Assembly: GCA_013400155.1 (NCBI GenBank)
Contig: VXBM01001337.1
Coordinates: 118,925-182,924 of the forward strand
DNA length: 64,000 bases
Source of the DNA: Helopsaltes ochotensis
Taxonomy: Eukaryota > Chordata > Aves > Passeriformes > Locustellidae
Direction: 5' to 3'
Made by a program: the position numbers and the translations under genes. Under the pieces are notes generated by a model. That model had not been told where the DNA came from. It was given only the letters and a program-made list of their open reading frames with translations, and did no database searches. Shown one piece after another: positions 62,031-64,000 of the stretch (its first letter is position 1; the number at the start of each line of letters is the position of its first letter).

Positions 62031-64000
62031 TTAAATAAGGCAAGCCCAGTGTAAGTGAATAACTGACTGGGTTTAAACTGATGCTTCAAAACAGAATTAT
62101 AAAAACATATTATTTTCTCAGTTAAAGGTTGAATTAAATTACCTCAACACATACTGAGTACAAATGAGCAAAACTAGTGCTATGTGAGATTTTACCAGAT
62201 TAAAATTCACTGTGTGATTGTTTCACAAGCCCCCAGTGCCTTGCAAGAGTGTGATTTGGCCAGGACCACAAGGTTGTTTCTGTTGGTTCTTTCCTATTCT
62301 CTGGTCTTACTCAATATAGGCTACTATGTTTCACCTCTGCTATGCACAATTAATTTCTTCCATCCAGCAGACTTTATGGTATCCTCCATGAACAGTTGAT
62401 CCCTTCATTTATTTTCTTCTAGCTGTTAAAACCTCAACTGAGAATACCTCTGTTTTGTCTCTTGGCATCGTTTGCAAGGAAAGCAGCCCTTGTTCCAAGT
62501 CAACTTCTTTTGTCTCTTGGCTGGTAACTTCCTGGCTTTGGTCTTGCTCTCAGAACATTTTCAGCATAACAGTGGCTCTCAATAATGATATGAAGTGTGT
62601 TGCAGCTTTCAGTGTGCTACAGAAAACATTACACTGCATCCCCTAGTGACAATCTATTATGTCCCCTACTCCTTTATCAAAACCCAGCCTGAACAATCAT
62701 AATTTCTTTCTTTTAACTTCTTTCATCTCTAGAAATGCAGAAACCTACCCTGTGCATATTCTCTCTGTATAAAGTCATACATAAAACAGAAGAATGTGCT
62801 CCACAACAACCCAAACAAAAGATACTCAGAAAAATCTTAGAACTAGGAAGCTTTGCTTTGCAATCTTTTTGTTTGAGTTTTTTTTCTGTGTATCTTACCC
62901 TCTTATGAAAACGAATTTCCTGGAAACTTATTAGGAAAGGGAGATTGTTTTATTAGTTTTGATTTTAAAATGGAGTCAATTTAGATTCACAAATCAAACT
63001 GCAGGGTAGAAGAAATAATTTAAACCATCAGGATGCCTGCCTACCTTTGTGACTGTCTTCCTTCCTATTTCCCTATATAATCTCTTTTGTCCATTTGAAG
63101 CTCTTAGCTTCTGAGAATTTGCCATGTCAGGTATTTGGAAAATATCCGGAAAAGTTGAGAACTTCTATGTTATCATAAATAATTAATGATGCATCTGCAT
63201 ACTTTGGAATTGGTATGCATGTTACAAAAGCAAAAAAAAAAAAAAAATACTAATGGGCAGTACTTTAGCAAGGAATTGCAATCAGCATGTCTCATTTGTA
63301 TAGTTTTGGTATGACAATACAAAATGCTTCTAAAAGGGTTATTAACTATCCACGTAGATGCTGGGAAAGAATATTTCTCTCCTCATTACCAGTCTCCTTC
63401 CTTCTACTTCATTAAATATCTCTCTTGCTGCTCTTTGTTTGTGGTCCACTGAAGCAATTTATTGTGTGATAATAAGCAATATTTGTGCTGGGGCTTTAAA
63501 CAGGTTGCTGAGGTAGTTCTTTGAAAGACAAACAGATGATTCCAATGATAAAAAAGATCTATAAGGTCATCAGCCACCTGTATAGATGCAGCATGTGACT
63601 CAGCTCCTGATTGATTATATTTGCATCATATTGATATATACATGATGCTGATAATATTAAACCTGTGCTCTTAGGCGATATACAATAACTATGTTCTCCA
63701 CCATGTCTTCTAATATCTTCCTAAGTGAATGTTACATATTTGACTCCATTACTTTGCTTACTGGTTTATTAATTGAGGTACCTCTACATGATAGTGTTAT
63801 CCCTTGAGATTTTCTTTGAGGTTGAGTTTATAGCTTTGGTTTCTGTAAGCCTTTTTTTTGCTTCTAAGAGGCCTGGGCTTTAATTTTTTTACAAGAGAAT
63901 GTAAAGGATAGTTAGTCACTAGTTAGAAAGTTGTTCACACATATTACTTTACTGTCCATTTCCTATAACATGTTAAAAATGTTCCTTTTATTTTTACAAG
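62031..64000. other. AT-rich DNA, no gene seen
   Basis: Only short frames without resemblance to known proteins. A 16-base poly(A) at 63232-63247 lacks a correctly placed AATAAA, so I do not read it as an mRNA tail. Confidence 0.6.
63232..63247. repeat. Poly(A) tract
   Basis: Sixteen consecutive A, no polyadenylation signal in the preceding 50 bases. Confidence 0.9.

Noticed and set aside
61601..62038. 145-codon plus-strand frame, the longest in the window
   Set aside because: It lies antisense to a recognisable CR1 reverse-transcriptase fragment and encodes nothing known.
63232..63247. Poly(A) as a possible mRNA retrocopy tail
   Set aside because: No AATAAA at the right distance and no recognisable body upstream.

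Overview
The window looks like avian nuclear DNA, most likely from a songbird. It is AT-rich, has no recognisable cellular gene, and carries sparse, decayed bird-type transposable elements: CR1 LINE fragments and solo LTRs of the avian ERVL type, one of them split by a second LTR. The bird assignment rests on recognising these repeat families. The passerine assignment is a weaker inference. No open reading frame on either strand exceeds about 145 codons, and the longest one lies antisense to a CR1 copy. The window therefore reads as a gene desert or part of a very long intron.

Layout: 1-3575 is unique AT-rich DNA. 3576-4643 is a nearly complete ERVL-type solo LTR (+). 4644-12065 is mostly unique. 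12066-12480 is a decayed LTR-like element (-) with a TATA box. 12481-40565 is a long stretch of unique AT-rich DNA with an old CR1-like scrap (14175-14345), low-complexity tracts, a promoter-like TATA site (about 20190-20220) and two stretches that resemble conserved regulatory DNA (about 22030-22340 and 24190-24440). 40566-41205 is the 3' part of a CR1 element (+). 42880-44170 holds old repeat-like material, followed at 44185-44650 by a second copy of the TATA-containing LTR-like family (+). 46341-47489 is an ERVL-related solo LTR (-) interrupted by a younger solo LTR (46581-47169, +) with a 6-bp target duplication. 47490-61535 is again mostly unique, with A/C-rich and T-rich tracts and a long poly(T) at 53056-53090 that may mark the tail of a retrocopy. 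61536-62030 is a CR1 reverse-transcriptase fragment (-), followed by unique DNA to the end.

No genes here act together. The readable biology is the insertion history of the locus: old CR1 decay, ERVL LTR insertion followed by LTR-LTR recombination to solo LTRs, and a later nested insertion. I found no tRNA, rRNA, CRISPR array, operon or intact viral gene, and no convincing new biological system. The best leads are the two related LTR-like copies I cannot name, the nested LTR and the poly(T)-tailed candidate retrocopy.
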